Origin: Eucalyptus grandis
Lineage: Eukaryota > Streptophyta > Magnoliopsida > Myrtales > Myrtaceae
Direction of reading: 5' to 3'
Length of the DNA: 64,000 bases
Assembly: GCF_016545825.1 (NCBI RefSeq)
Contig: NC_052613.1
Span: 11,036,001-11,100,000, forward strand
The notes below the pieces were generated by a model that saw only the letters and a program-made list of their open reading frames with translations, was not told where the DNA came from and did no database searches. Positions within the stretch are counted from its first letter, which is position 1; every line of letters starts with the position of its first letter. Positions 22,466 to 34,760 of the stretch are shown here, one piece after another. The translations under genes and the position numbers were made by a program.

Positions 22466-22931
22466 ATTTATGGATAAAAATAATGAAAGGTTAATTTTCG
22501 TGACATGAAAGTTCTTGAGATATTTATGTAAGCATTGAAAGTTTAGGGATAAACGTATGCTACCTCAAAATTCGGATAGTTTTGTGTAATTTTGACTAAA
22601 ATGAAATTTGAAATTTTCTCTCATTCACCAGGAAGAAGTGGACCTAAACATGTGCTTAAAGGGCTTCATCCTGATTCAATCTAGACCTCAAGATTTATAG
22701 GTTGTAAAGCACTGAGAGGATATTCCCTCATTTTGGAGAAGACAAATATATATGGGGAAATTTAGGGGGTGTTGGTTGGGCGGACATCAACACGTTATAA
22801 TAAAGAAAGCAATCTTGTCAGCTCACCTAGTTACGAGGCAGGGAAGGTGGCCCCAACATGGTCATGAACTTCACCTGTTGTTGCTTGGAGAGGTAATCCT
22901 GTAACCAAAAGCAGTAATTATTGAATTCTTG

Positions 22932-22965
22932 TTGACTTGACGGTCCCAATTGCTTCTATAAATAT
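22932..22965 (+). promoter_or_regulatory. promoter of the plus-strand LRR locus: W-boxes and TATA box
   Basis: Two adjacent TTGAC cores (22932-22936 and 22937-22941) precede a TATAAATAT box at 22957-22965, about 80 bp before the ATG at 23048. Spacing suits a core promoter. The paired W-box cores echo those of the divergent neighbour. Confidence 0.5.
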
Positions 22966-23047
22966 GTCAGTTGTACTCCGTCCAGTTCAACACATACGCA
23001 ACTAGAAACAAAAGAAAGCCTACCCCAAAAAACCTAAACATCCTATC

Positions 23048-24347
23048 ATGGCCTCATCTCAAAAACAACTCTCAATGTTGTTCCTCGCTTATATCCTACT
23101 CCTGCTTACGCACAAAATGCCTTTTCTTGCTTCACCTCGAAGCTCCTCTCTGGTGGCCCTTGCCGGTGCTAGTAACCAAACGAGATATGAGGAAGTGAAG
23201 GCACTCCTAACATGGAAGTCTAAGCTAGACAGCGAGAGTCGCGCTACTTTGTCTTCGTGGAATGGAACCTTGTTCATGGCGTAGAATCAATAGTGATTCT
23301 CTCGGAAGCGTTGCAAGCCTGAACCTTTCAAATTCTACCATGTATGGTACGCTTCATCATCTCAATTTCTCCTAATTGCCCAACTTGATCACTCTTAACA
23401 CTTGCCAACAACTCGTTCTTTGGGAAAATCCCTTCGAGCATGGCTAATCTAGCCAAGATTACTTATATAGATTTGTCTCAAAATAACCTTTCGGGAAACA
23501 TTCCCACTCAACTTGGGTCATTGTGATATTTACGAGATCTCAATTTTTCGCATAATGATTTGATAATGATTTGACCGGTCCAATTCCTAATGAGATATTT
23601 AGCTTGAGCAACTTGACCTATCTATATCTTTTGGATAATAAACTTTTTGGTTTCATTCCTTAAGAAATAGGAAGGCTCAAGTCTCTCGCTTATCTCCACA
23701 TAGTGAACAACAGAATCACCGGTCCAATTCCTTCTTCCATTGGAAACATGAGCAGCATAGAAGAGATATGGCTTTTCAATAATCATTTGGTTGGGCACAT
23801 TCCAAAGGAAATAGGAATGCTGGGGTCTCTAATTCACCTTGATTTACTAGCCAATTATCTCAATGGATCCATCCCTACAACTTTGGGGAATCTTAGTAAA
23901 ATGAAATATCTTTACCCTTGTGACAACCAACTTTCTGGCCCCATACCTTCAGAAGTTGGAGGAATGAGATTCCTCATACATTTCAAACTGCTAACTAGTG
24001 ATTTTACAGGTCCTATCCTATCAACGATAGGGAATATGAGCAATCTGAATATCCTTCAATTTTACCAAAATAAGTTGTCTAATCCTATTCCCAAAGAACT
24101 AGGAATGCTTGAATCTCTCTCTAACTTGTACTTATAGGTAACAGCCTGTCTAGCTCGATTCCATCCACTATAGGTAACTTAATCAAGCCGACAAGCTTGC
24201 GGGCCGGGCCTTAACAAGTTTGTTGGCCAATTGCCACAAGATATTTGTAGTGGTCAAGTTCTTCAATATTTTTCCACGAACAACAATCACTTCACTACTC
24301 CAATTCCACGAGGCCTAAAAAACTGCATGAGTTTGTATAGAGTTAGT
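23048..24347 (+). pseudogene. MIK2-like LRR receptor-kinase pseudogene, truncated
   Basis: It starts MASSQKQLSML with a hydrophobic signal peptide, then the N-terminal cap (EVKALLTWKSKLDSES, LSSWNGT). A frame change near 23270 leads to SVASLNLSNSTM and GTLHHLNFS. LRRs of the [15 protein letters not shown] and NRITGPIPSSIGNMSS type follow. In-frame stops lie at 23373, 23524, 23661 and 24135, plus further frameshifts. One open block (23703-24137) keeps six repeats. Sequence stops abruptly at 24347, where a transposon end begins. No transmembrane or kinase region is found beyond. It is a dead paralogue of the divergent neighbour. Confidence 0.85.
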
Positions 24348-25950
24348 GTCACGCCCTAAACCTTGAGCGTGCGCACATCCCTCTGCGGTCAATACAAATG
24401 CGACGTTCCTAGGATGCGTTGTCGACCCATTCATTTTTAAATGCACATACGGAAGCGTATAAATACCCCTGACAACAAACAACATGTGATAGAAAAGTAG
24501 GGCACATTTCACAAAAGCCAACTTTTTTTTTTATAAACAACGGGATTAGATACAAAAATGAGTCTGGTCAAAAGTCTACAAAAAGGTTAGCTCTAAAAAA
24601 GAAGCTGTCCTACAACACACTAGTTGGACACATATGCCAATCCTTTGGACTCCACCTCCACAGACTCTAGGGCTGCTGGTCCTCCATGACCACCATCTAA
24701 GGACCTGAAAATTTAGCCTACGACGGGGTGAGACAATATCTCAGCAAGTCCACCTCCTAAATCCCTATTAGGAAGGAAATACGCCATCAGGGCACTCTAG
24801 CCACACAGCCACACAATTAGAATGGAGGATTTACCTCGCCTCAATTCCTTCCTGCATGTTAGCACAGTTCATAACACAATGCATATAATTAATGCATATA
24901 ACAATTGAAACGCCTCAACAACTCAATCAATCACAAGGGTCCCGATTATAAGGCAAAACCGTTATGATACGTCCCATACCATGCCACACAGTTTTGTCTC
25001 ATAATCAAATGCATTAAATTCAATCATTTATGCGTTCCAATTGTTAATTAAACCCTTTTAGGTGCCGACTCCCATGTTTGGTGGTCTACTGGCGTAGCGA
25101 GGCATCGTCTCTTCCCCAATGAGCATGGCTACGTCTTTCATAGATGGTTTTCCCGAAGGAGCATAGATCTAGAATTTATTGCGACTCGATATCCTAATGC
25201 ATGGGTAACCCGAAAAGGGATTTAGTGACGTTCGGCGTAAACGCTCGAGACGGGTTCTCTTAACCAACACACAACCAATCAATTTCAGCCCATGACACCG
25301 TGCATTGCACACAAATGCCTCAATTAAAATAGTGATCTTGGCCTATTTTTTTTGTATTAAAAACATCTCGGAAAATAGTCGTGTGTCGGTACACGGTCAA
25401 TTCGGACCAGAAAAATTGATACATTTCCTTTTCAAACCCCACTATTTGGTATAGTACTTAAAAACTCTTTTTCGGTTTCAAAACCTGACACTCGAGATTT
25501 TCAGAATAAATACCATAATTTTCTCAATCACCACTCAATTTCACAATATAACAATCAATTTCATAATCCAGTCACATTACAGTAGTCAGCACGAAATTCC
25601 AGTCACCGACTATCCCAGTACAATTTCCAGAAAATAATAAAATAATAAAACATATTCGAAAATAAATTAAATATATATTATATTATATTAATATAAAATA
25701 TTAAATAATATATAAAATCGAAATAATTAATTAATTTAAAATAATTAATTAAGGGCCTAATCAATATTACACTAATTTAATAACCGATTAGCCTCAGTTA
25801 ATTATCCACTAAACTAATCACATCCCTTAATCTAATTAACAATTAACTAAACTAATCTAACCCCCTAACCATACTTAGATTAATCTAAACACCACTTAAG
25901 CATAATTAACCTTCTAAGAAAAATTTAGTGAGCAAACTCACCGGTTTAGC
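24348..25950 (-). mobile_element. probable LTR-retrotransposon end (Ty3/Gypsy-like)
   Basis: The sequence changes sharply at 24348. Read on the minus strand it ends GGTTTAGGGCGTGACA, a common terminus of plant Gypsy LTRs. The plus strand then shows non-genic sequence, an AT-rich stretch (25620-25900) and a GC-richer segment with CACCGG...CCGGTG. No pol motif is visible. The far boundary is a guess, and no target duplication was found to confirm it. Confidence 0.4.
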
Positions 25951-27589
25951 GTTCCGGTGAGTCCACGGCGACGGCAACGCCAAGGCGGGCGATAAACCTC
26001 CTAGCGGCGACACCAACCAAGACTGGGAAGGGCTTGGAAACGGGCCTTGAAGTAGTGGCGCTTTACTTTTTTTTGACTAATCAATTTATAGTTTGATCTA
26101 ATAGTAGGTAAAGAGAAGGATGTAAGGATCTCAACTTGAAAGTAGTGGAAGGCAAGCAATTTTTTTCCCAAGAAATGCAAGACCAATATCATAATTTTTT
26201 TTTATTATTAATTAATATGGATGGATCTGTATAGGTCTATTTTGGGAGCATTTTAAAGTATAGATATGTATAGGCTTATTTCGTTAGGAAGATTTCTTTT
26301 GTTGGAATGCTTCTCTTTTCCATCAAATCGGTGGTGTTTTGTTATCATCAAGGAGAACCACACAACCACACAATAGTTGTTTTGGCTGTTGTGTTGAAGA
26401 AGGTTTGCTTTTCTCCAGTCTAGGTCCTGCATTGTTATAGTACCGTTTAGTTTGTACAGTTATCCCTTAAGGCCCATTGACTTGATCAATGGCTTTGAAC
26501 ATATGGTTGCTCTTGTTTGCTATATATTCTCAAGCTAAATTATGTTGTCTAAATTACGTCATGACATATGTCTTGTGTTGTATGATGTCTCATATTGTAA
26601 CTCTTATCCGTCCTTGGTTTTTGAACTTGATTGTAGATGTTGGAGATGTGGTACTTTACCCCTCTATGATGGAAACCATGTAGAGCACAAAAAGCTATTG
26701 GGACATAGTTGGTCCTTTGCTGTTGAAGAAGATAAAAGAGTAGATTGTACTGTATTCATATGGCCCATGTGGCATGTTAAACTAAAAGAGGAAGCAATAG
26801 AGATGATGGCATGAGGTGATTTGAACCAAGTATAATTAGTAGAGAAATGATTTTGATAGAACCATTTAAGTTCACTAAAATCAAATGATTTTTAGTCCCC
26901 CTAGAAACGAGATGAAAAGGAAACAAAGGCAAGAAAGTAATACAGAGTTTCGAAACTTGGGAAGTCAAGGATCAAGCTCCACAAAAACAGAATTTGGGTG
27001 CCTCAAGTGAGAGGGAACAAAGAACATAGAAGATGAAGAAAAGAAGAAGAATGTGGAGAATTTAGGGCTTTATTTTTAGGGTTCGTTAACTTTTATCCAT
27101 ATTTTTGGTACACGATTGGCCATTTTCCAGCCACTAGAAATGTCACACGCTCTCAGCGGAGAAACATTTGGTTGTCTAGCGATTTCATGCCCTTATTTAA
27201 GACTGATTTTGCCACTTTATGTCATTATTTGAGATAATATCTACTTTGAATTCTTATTTGAAAACTTAGTCTCACTTCAAGTCCTTATTTGAAATTTTCG
27301 CTATACATATTATGGACAACCACACCTTGTCTCATATATCAATAATTCACATTTTTCATTTTAATTGACAAATAAAACATAAAACGTAAGGGAATCCTTA
27401 TAGAATTTTTATTTATTTATAAAAGTCCTCGATTATCATCACTTGCACTTAAAAGGAAGGGTCCAATCTTTTGGACCATTTGTTCTTTTTAGTGAAACTC
27501 GAGATTGGTTAACCAACATCAGAACTAGATTATCTACTAAACAAGTTTCATGATTAAATAAGTTGAAAGGAAATGTACAGTGTTATGAA
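25951..27589. other. intergenic, no gene recognised
   Basis: Two overlapping frames at 26489-26814 (64 and 90 codons) are the only notable open stretches. The longer has CRCWRCG but no recognisable domain and no splice support. The remainder is AT-rich. No continuation of the truncated LRR pseudogene was seen. Confidence 0.4.
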
Positions 27590-27850
27590 ATAAATTTGGA
27601 TTCCGTTTGTTCTGTGTAAAATGAATAATTTTAAAAAAATTTTTGCTAAAAATAATCAATCATATCATTTAAAAGAAGTAATCAATAAATAATATTTTCA
27701 ATAGTGAAAACAATTAATGTCTTAATATTTTTGTGGATGATGAGCATATTTTTTGTTTATTCATTTTTATAAGCGATACAAACAATATTTATTAAAAAAA
27801 TTATATTTTGAATAATTCATATTTCGCGAAATAAATGCGCATTTAGTGCA
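27590..27850. mobile_element. MITE-like element (family B)
   Basis: The right end, reverse-complemented, reads AAATGCGCATTTATTTCGCG. The left end reads TGGATTCCGTTTGTTCTGTG. The interior shares TAATCAAT.ATATCATTTAAAA and TTCATTTTTATAAGCGATA with the other copies. It lies about 220 bp upstream of the BOI-like start codon, so it may form part of that promoter. Confidence 0.5.
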
Positions 27851-28034
27851 AGAGACTAAGCCCCAGAAGTGGGCTTACTTCACTGGGCTTATGGGCTCTA
27901 GAAGATTGACCCAGGGACTCGTTTATAACTTTCAACAGAAAAAAGGTGCCGGATCTACAAAATCCAAACAGCTACTGGAGCGAATGGCAAATATGAAGAA
28001 CTTTCCTCCTCGCTCTTCTTCCGCGGAAAAAAGC

Positions 28035-28058
28035 AGCAGCCTCTCTCTCTCTCTCCAG
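28035..28058 (+). repeat. (CT)n tract in the 5' leader of the BOI-like gene
   Basis: A short CT run about 12 bp before the start codon, probably in the 5' UTR. CT runs are frequent in plant leaders. Confidence 0.6.
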
Positions 28059-28069
28059 CTGAAACAGCC

Positions 28070-28693
28070 ATGGCCATGCCGCCGAACCTCTTCCAACCTC
28101 TGTACCAACCTCAGCAGCAGCAGCAGCAGCAGGAGTCGTCTCCTTTCAGGTATCCGCGCCTCGTACGGAAGGAATCATCGTGCTTGTGTTCTACACCTCG
28201 CTTACGGTTTTCGCTCGTTGTCTGATTCCTCCTTATCCGATTCAATCTGACCCTTTTTCCTCCCTTTCTTTTGGCGATCGCGAAGGAATTTCTACGCAGA
28301 TGGCGGTCAGGTCTCGCCGCTGGCCGCGTTCTACGGCCCCGGCGCCGTGCGGGATCGGCCTCAGCATCCTCCATACGCACCTCCCTGTAAGAATCCCCCA
28401 TCCCTAATCCTATCTTTCGTTCGTTTTTCCGTTATCTGCGGGAGGAAGTTTGGAAATCGCAGTAATGGCGAGGCGATTTGGATTGAGGAACGCTACTTGT
28501 GATTCTTTCTCGTGTCTCTCGAGGAACTGCGGAAATGGAATTCAGCTAGGTTTCATCTTTTTTTTTTTTTTTTTTTTGTTGAAAATATTGAGGTCAATCC
28601 GCCCTTTCCAGAAGCTGAAGTTTTCTTTCGAAATGTGAAGGACTTCTTACTGGTTTCCCTGCTCACTATGTGTACTACTTCCGGACCCGAATG

Positions 28694-28728
<35 letters not shown>

Positions 28729-31462
28729 CTCAGTTGTTTTCGTGATGGCTCGACATTGTTGCTAATTGTGGTGTTGCTGTTGTGTGCTCTTTGTTTAGTT
28801 AATGTTGTCGGGGTGGCGCCTGGTACTCTCCCTGCTGCAGATGGGAATGACGGTGGGGCTGATCTGCAATTCAATTTTGGGCTGGAACCCAAGAGGAAAA
28901 AATTGGAAGAGCAAGATCTGTTCGAGAACAACAATTCGCAAGTGTCGTCTATCGATTTCTTGCAAGCTAGATCGGTCTCTACGGGCTTAGGTTTGTCCCT
29001 TGATAACAGCAAAATGGCTTCTTCCGGAGACTCTGCCTTGTTATCGCTCCTTACTGATGATGTTGATCGAGAGTTGCAGCAACAGGATGCAGAGATCGAC
29101 AGATTTCTTAAGTTTCAGGTTTGTTAATCTTTCACTTAGGTGTCCATTTTGATCTCAGCTCTGCGTATTTTGATATATTTTCTCTGTTGGTTGTTTTATT
29201 TTGTCATTTGATTACAATTAGATCAGTAATTAGTTCTGGAAGGGCACCTTGATTTGGTATTCCAGGAATATATATTGCCATTTCCTGATAGGTGAATGCC
29301 AACTATAGGCCATGATTGTATCTTATGCCCTGGTCTTTTCTCCATCCCCATATGAAAGAGAAAAAAAGGAAGTTCTTGTGTCACTGTCACCTGGATTTGT
29401 ACTCTGTAAACCAGTGGACAATATTTTCAGATTGTAAGAATGTCTTTTTCAGTAGATTAGGAGCTCAAATTCCAGGGATTATAGAGAAGTGCATTGCATT
29501 GGGTTTTTGTTTTGAAGTGAGTTGCTGAGTAAATTTGCACCTGCTGGTAGTATTTAGTATGTTGTATAACTGTTGCCTTACCCATTTGACAGTTAGAATT
29601 CGTAAGTAGTTGTGGAATTGCAATTGTAATTGCTGTATTGTCAGAAAGTGTTTCTTTCAGCATTTTGAGTTGTCAGAGAGATTCACTCCCCAATAAAAGT
29701 AATGAAGAGTCCTGGAAACATGAGAACAGATCTTGGAGTTCTCTGTCAGCCATACTTGTCTCTTTCTGCCTGGTGCGGGAACAAGATCTGTGTGGGGGCA
29801 CCTCAAAAATCACTTGGGCCAGTCTTGAAGCTGTGCCTCCCAAAGCTTCTGGAGGGGCAAAAGAGTAGAGGACTTTCTTTTCCAGGACAATGGCCATATA
29901 TATTCTAAGATATGCAAAAGTTTCAAGGCTTGGAGAGAGGGTTTCTTTTCCAGGACAATGGACTTATGTATTCTGAAATATGCAAAAGTTTCAAGGCTTA
30001 GCCTTGCCTACAAACATTTTACTAGCCCAGAAATGTACCAAAAGAATTCCAGGACAAGTAGACTTGACTGTTTTTCCTTGGGACTCATGCAATATGTATG
30101 TAATATGGCAGATTCAAAATACTCTGTAAGAATGTTATTAAAAGAAACCTGTAAGAAAAGTCAATGGACTTGTTGCAAATTGCAAAGTTGCACTAGCCCC
30201 AATAATATGTTTAAGATGTGTATGCCATTGTTACAGTTGGGATTAAGGGACTGAGTGTGTTATCTAGTTGGACTTGTGGAGGAATCAATGTTGTATTGTT
30301 GCTCTAGATACTTTGAGGAAGACCTAGGAGATCAAATATATATTCATGTTCAGTTTATGAGCAATTGAAATTCATGTTTAAAAATGGGTTCCATGTGATT
30401 GATAAATACCTAGTGCAAGTCTAGTCCTTCCAATATGCAAGTGCAAAACATAATGAGCACAAGAAAGGAATGTTTTGACGTATATACTGGTCAAATGCAG
30501 ATGTGGAACCAGAAAATAGCACCGGATGGATGTGCATGTACACTTGTTCTTCCACTTATCAATCTTCAGGCACAATGCATTAGTGAAATAGGTAGATGTG
30601 GACCTGCTGTTAGTGTGGGGACTATGATGTCTTGACACCTGGGAAATACATCAAAGATGTGGTGGGCAAGTATGATATGTGTTAAGGTTGGAGTGGCAAG
30701 TTGTCAGTACTATGGTAATCTGTTCAAAACTCAGTTTTAGACTGTCCTGTACTGTGTTTCTTCTATTCTCCAGTGTGGAATTTTTATAGTATTGTAAGAA
30801 AACTCTGTTTGATTTCTTGGACATTACAGCTAATGTTGAATTGAACTGGCCAGTTTCATTTGTGCTGCTCTAAGGTGATGCATCTATAAAAAGACTATTG
30901 GCTTAGTCAGTAACTGTCTTTCTTCCAATTTCAGGCTGATCAACTTCAGAAATCTATTTTACAAAAGATTCAAATTGGCCAACTTCAGTCTATTTCATTT
31001 GTTGAGGACCAAGTCCTTCAGAAAATCCAGGAGAAAGAAGGAGAAATAGAAAGCATAAACGAGAAAAATAAGGAACTCAAGGAACAGATCGAACATCTCA
31101 ACGTTGAAGCAGGTGCTTGGCAACAGCAGGCTAGATACAGTGAGAACATCATCACCGCTCTTAAGTTTAATCTTCAGCAAATCTATGCTCAAAGTAGAGA
31201 TAGTAAAGAAGGTTGTGGTGATAGTGAGGTGCATGATACAGCTTCTTGCTGCAACGCTCGTGCGACAGACATTCAACTGCTTTGCAACGGAACCAATGGT
31301 ACAAAACAGATGATTTGTAAAGTTTGCAGAGTCAATGAAGTATGTATGTTGTCGTTACCTTGTAAGCATCTCTGCCTTTGTAGATACTGTGAGAGTAAGC
31401 TTCAGGTTTGTCCTGTATGCCAGTCGCCGAAGTTTCATGGCATGGAGGTCTATATGTCATGA
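28070..31462 (+). CDS. BOI-related RING-type E3 ubiquitin ligase (S-ribonuclease-binding family)
   Basis: Four exons: 28070-28149, 28286-28386, 28799-29118 and 30935-31462, all with GT-AG borders and phases that join cleanly. Protein about 342 residues. The start MAMPPNLFQ with a seven-Gln tract and the FRNFYADG junction across intron 1 are typical of the family. Residues about 168-225 form a coiled coil. About 226-252 (AWQQQARYSENIITALKFN) is the conserved WRD segment. The C-terminus is a C3HC4 RING (C295, C298, C310, H312, C316, C319, C326, C329). BOI and its relatives are nuclear E3 ligases that restrain stress-induced cell death and gibberellin responses through DELLA proteins. Which BRG member this is cannot be said. 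No frame damage is visible. Confidence 0.92.
28695..28729 (+). repeat. (GATT)n microsatellite in intron 2 of the BOI-like gene
   Basis: About eight tandem TTGA units in the 412-bp intron 28387-28798. A likely length polymorphism, with no expected effect on splicing. Confidence 0.9.
29874..30000 (+). repeat. 68-bp tandem duplication in intron 3 of the BOI-like gene
   Basis: TTTCTTTTCCAGGACAATGG starts at 29874 and again at 29942. Each copy continues through TATGCAAAAGTTTCAAGGCTT with about 10 percent differences. It lies in the 1816-bp intron 29119-30934. The TTTCTTTTCCAG segment looks like a splice acceptor, so each copy carries a cryptic acceptor. Confidence 0.85.
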
Positions 31463-32949
31463 TAGTTAGAACAGCTGAATGTTAAATACCTTCATCTGGT
31501 AGCTAATGGCTCAATTTTTTAGGTATCAAAGCAGAAGATTTAGTGTTTGAATTGATCTTCAGATCTTTATTTGCCTCTCCACGGTTTAAATTTACGCCAA
31601 AATTTTAGAGCATTTAGAGTATAGTCACACTTCCGCCTAACAAGTTAAGCTTTTAGGGCCGTTATAAATAATGTGGAAGTGTCGTACGACCCTAGAAACT
31701 GCTGCATTGTTTGTATCTTAATCCTTTCTTTTTAGTTTGTGATGTGTTAATCTCACAGAGCTTGCCCATTCTGTTTGTAAGTGCGCGTTGCCTTTTTTTT
31801 CCCTGTTAGCTTTGCCCCTAGGACAGACTTGCAATGGCACGTGTTTGTTCTTATGTTGTTACCCTTCTTCAGTAATCCGGAAATATTTCCACTTCCCTTT
31901 CAATGCGACGACGCAATTCCAAAGAAGCTTCTGATATTCATTTCAACCGTAGTCCTGTATTTCTTGGACTTCTAATTGAAGGGCCTCAGGAGTGATCGGA
32001 AAGTTCTCTCAGTATTTAAGTAGTGAAACCTGAATTGCACAATTGGGTTCCCCAGTGGATTTTGGGTGAGATATTGGTTAAATACCCGAAACCTATATTT
32101 TACCGAAATGGCTTGATGTTATCGAGAGGGAGGCTAAGTCTAGCAAGAATAGTCGCCAGAGTAATTTTTTTTGGGTCTAGTGCCAGAGTAATTTAAACGG
32201 ATGTTTTTCTAAAAGTTTTAATGTCAAAGCGGATGATCTTAAAGTTCTGATGCTACGTTAGGTGCTGTAAGATGGCTTTGACATCGGTTCTATACTTATC
32301 TCATTTGAAGCCCGGCTTCTCTTCCGTGCATGTGTGAGTAACGTCATTTCCTCATCTTGGCAGCATTTCTCGACCTTCCTAGTTTTTTTTTTTACGGGTC
32401 TTAGCGGTGTGTTTGTGTATGCGACATCTGACATTGCTTTTTCTATCGATGAGAATGTAAGCTGAGGCAAAACCCGGCATGTCCTTTTCTTTTTTTTAGC
32501 TTTCTTTTGTTATGACTGAAGCGGTCTCCTTTTGATTTTCTGAGCGATCTTTTAGTTTTGATTTTTGGTTTTTGGAGGTTTTATGACCCTTATAATTCGA
32601 TTATTAAGTAATGCCAAAAAACTCAAAACTTTCCAAAACCTCTAGATAGTGAGATATGAACTTACATATTTTTGCATTATTTTGAAGAATTTAATAACAT
32701 TTTAGATCCATAAGTAATCTTCTTACTTGAAGGAAAATGCTAATAAGATGTGTTAGGAAGTTTTCCTATCAAGTCTCTAAGAGGAGACAAACTTGTTAAG
32801 AAATTGGATGAACTTATGTGTCAAGCCTTGACATATACGGTTATGCAAGTTTAGTAACGATTTTGTTTCGGGGAAATTTTTTTTTATTAGAAATGGTTTT
32901 TTTTTTTTTCTGATTCTACTTTCAAGAACAATTTCTAAGCAAAATAACG
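31463..32949. other. 3' flank of the BOI-like gene and intergenic spacer
   Basis: The first few hundred bases presumably hold the 3' UTR. No clear polyadenylation signal was pinned down. No further gene is seen, and frames are 77 codons or shorter. Confidence 0.5.
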
Positions 32950-33583
32950 TGCTTGGTAACTCTCCAAAATTTCTATTCTCGGGATAGAAATGCGTTTGGT
33001 AGGATTCTTAAATTATTTTATTTCTTTTAATTTTTTAATAATTTTATTATATTTTTCTTAATTTTCTCTTTTTTCTTTTTCTTTTTCTCTTATTCCTCAT
33101 TTTTCTTTGTAGCTGGTCGTCGGAGGCTTGCTTGGCCAAGGTGAGGCTGAGCCTCACCCAGCCACAGCAAGACTCGGGTCGACTAGCCTCGCCATGGCTT
33201 GGCGTCGTTGGGGGCTGATGATGCTCCGACGAGGTCGCCAGCCCTTGTTTGGCCAATCGCCGACCATAATCGAAGCCGGCAACTAGCCAAAAGGAAAAAA
33301 AGAAGAAAGGGAAAGAGAAGAAGAGAAAAGAAAAGAAAATAAAATAAAATGGAATAAAAGAAAAAAATATGAACCGATTCTAAGAATTGTTTCCGAAAAC
33401 AAGAAGCTAATTTTTTTTTTTTTTACTTCTTGATTTTGTTTTAAATCTATTCACAGGAACAAAAAAAAAAGGTTTTTGTTTTCAGGAATAAAAAGTTTAC
33501 CAAACAGATTTCTGTTTTTTTTTTCTTCTGAGGAACAAAAGAACAAAAATTGTTGTTTTCTGAAAAGTTACCAAATAGGGTCA
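32950..33583. mobile_element. long-TIR element with GC-rich core (family C)
   Basis: The left end reads GTGCTTGGTAACTCTCCAAAA. The right end, reverse-complemented, reads CTATTTGGTAACTTTTCAGAA. A pyrimidine-rich run leads into a GC-rich core (GGAGGCTTGCTTGGCCAAGG, GGCTGAGCCTCACC, about 33110-33290), mirrored by a purine-rich run. Same architecture as family A but different ends. No transposase. Ends are approximate. Confidence 0.55.
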
Positions 33584-33964
33584 TAGCTTTCCAACTTTAT
33601 ACGATATATTTGCATGCGCAATTGGTTACTTTCATGCCCTTATAAATTAGTGGATAAGCGGTATGTGTTTTGTCTCTATTTTAATCAATTTAGCAAGTGA
33701 TAAGAGTTAAATTTACAATAATGGATTTCAACAAATAATAAAATTAGGAAATTCAATTACATTTTTGTAAATAGCATGGTGGCACCAAATTCAAATGTTT
33801 GCTTTATAATTAAAATAGATGAAAATTGCATGATCCATATAAGTACATGTAGGTTAAGAAGCATTCATTTGGCATAGTGTTAGTATGCTTTATTATTAGT
33901 CAAATTACATGCTTAACATGTTAAGTATGTTTTTTTTCCTTTTCTTTTTTTCTTTGGGCTGAAG

Positions 33965-34425
33965 AGATAATGTTTCTCAAATTGGTACACCTGTGATAAA
34001 TTTACTCCGATTGACTATAAAAAAAGCCTAAACTAGTACAATTGTGACAAATTTACTTCAAACTAATTTATTCAACAGCAAAAAATCCCAAACTGGTAAA
34101 TTTGTGACAAATATATCTTCTCCTAAAATGGATTAATACCACAAAAAAATCAAAAATATTGTAAACTGTGACAAATGGAGCGTAAAATTCCAAATTGGTA
34201 ACCGTTCAACTATCATGTGTCATTTACTTAATAATTTGATAGTAAAATTTGACGAAAACTAACAGAGAATAAATTTGTCATAAGTGTACCGGTTTGGGGT
34301 AAATTTGTCAAATGTATAGCGGTTTGGGTTTTTGGTGGTTAAAAAAATAGTTTGTGATAAATTTGTCACATGTGTACTAGTTTGGGGTTTTTTTTTAGGG
34401 TATTAACCCTTTTTTTTTTAATCCA
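33965..34425. mobile_element. inverted-repeat element built of AAACTGGTACAATTGTGACAAA-type units
   Basis: Four left-hand units (near 33978, 34032, 34092, 34172) read roughly AAACT.GTA.A.TTGTGACAAATTTA. Reverse-complement units occur near 34270, 34300 and 34355 (GATAAATTTGTCACATGTGTACTAGTTT). The whole is a long palindrome of about 460 bp. It could fold into a long hairpin if transcribed. No coding potential. Confidence 0.6.
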
Positions 34426-34760
34426 AGATGATGGGGGTTGACCCCCCGCGTAAATGCTGCACTTTTGCTGGAGATTGAAACTTTAGGCCCAATGAGTTTA
34501 TGACATCATCAGCAAGGTATAGCATTATAATGCATTCGTATTTACGTATTTCGTGTCTTTAAAATATATTTGCAAGTTATAAGATAATGAAAAGATGAAA
34601 TCTATTGTATTGTACCCCATGTTCTCGCAATTTCTGTTAATCTACTTGTTTAATGATGGCTTGTCTGCTCAGGCACCAGATGATTGAACGGTTAGTGCTA
34701 AGATCTTAGGTTTAAGTTTGTATTGCAAAATTCAAAGCATTATCCTTAAGTTCGTTTAAC

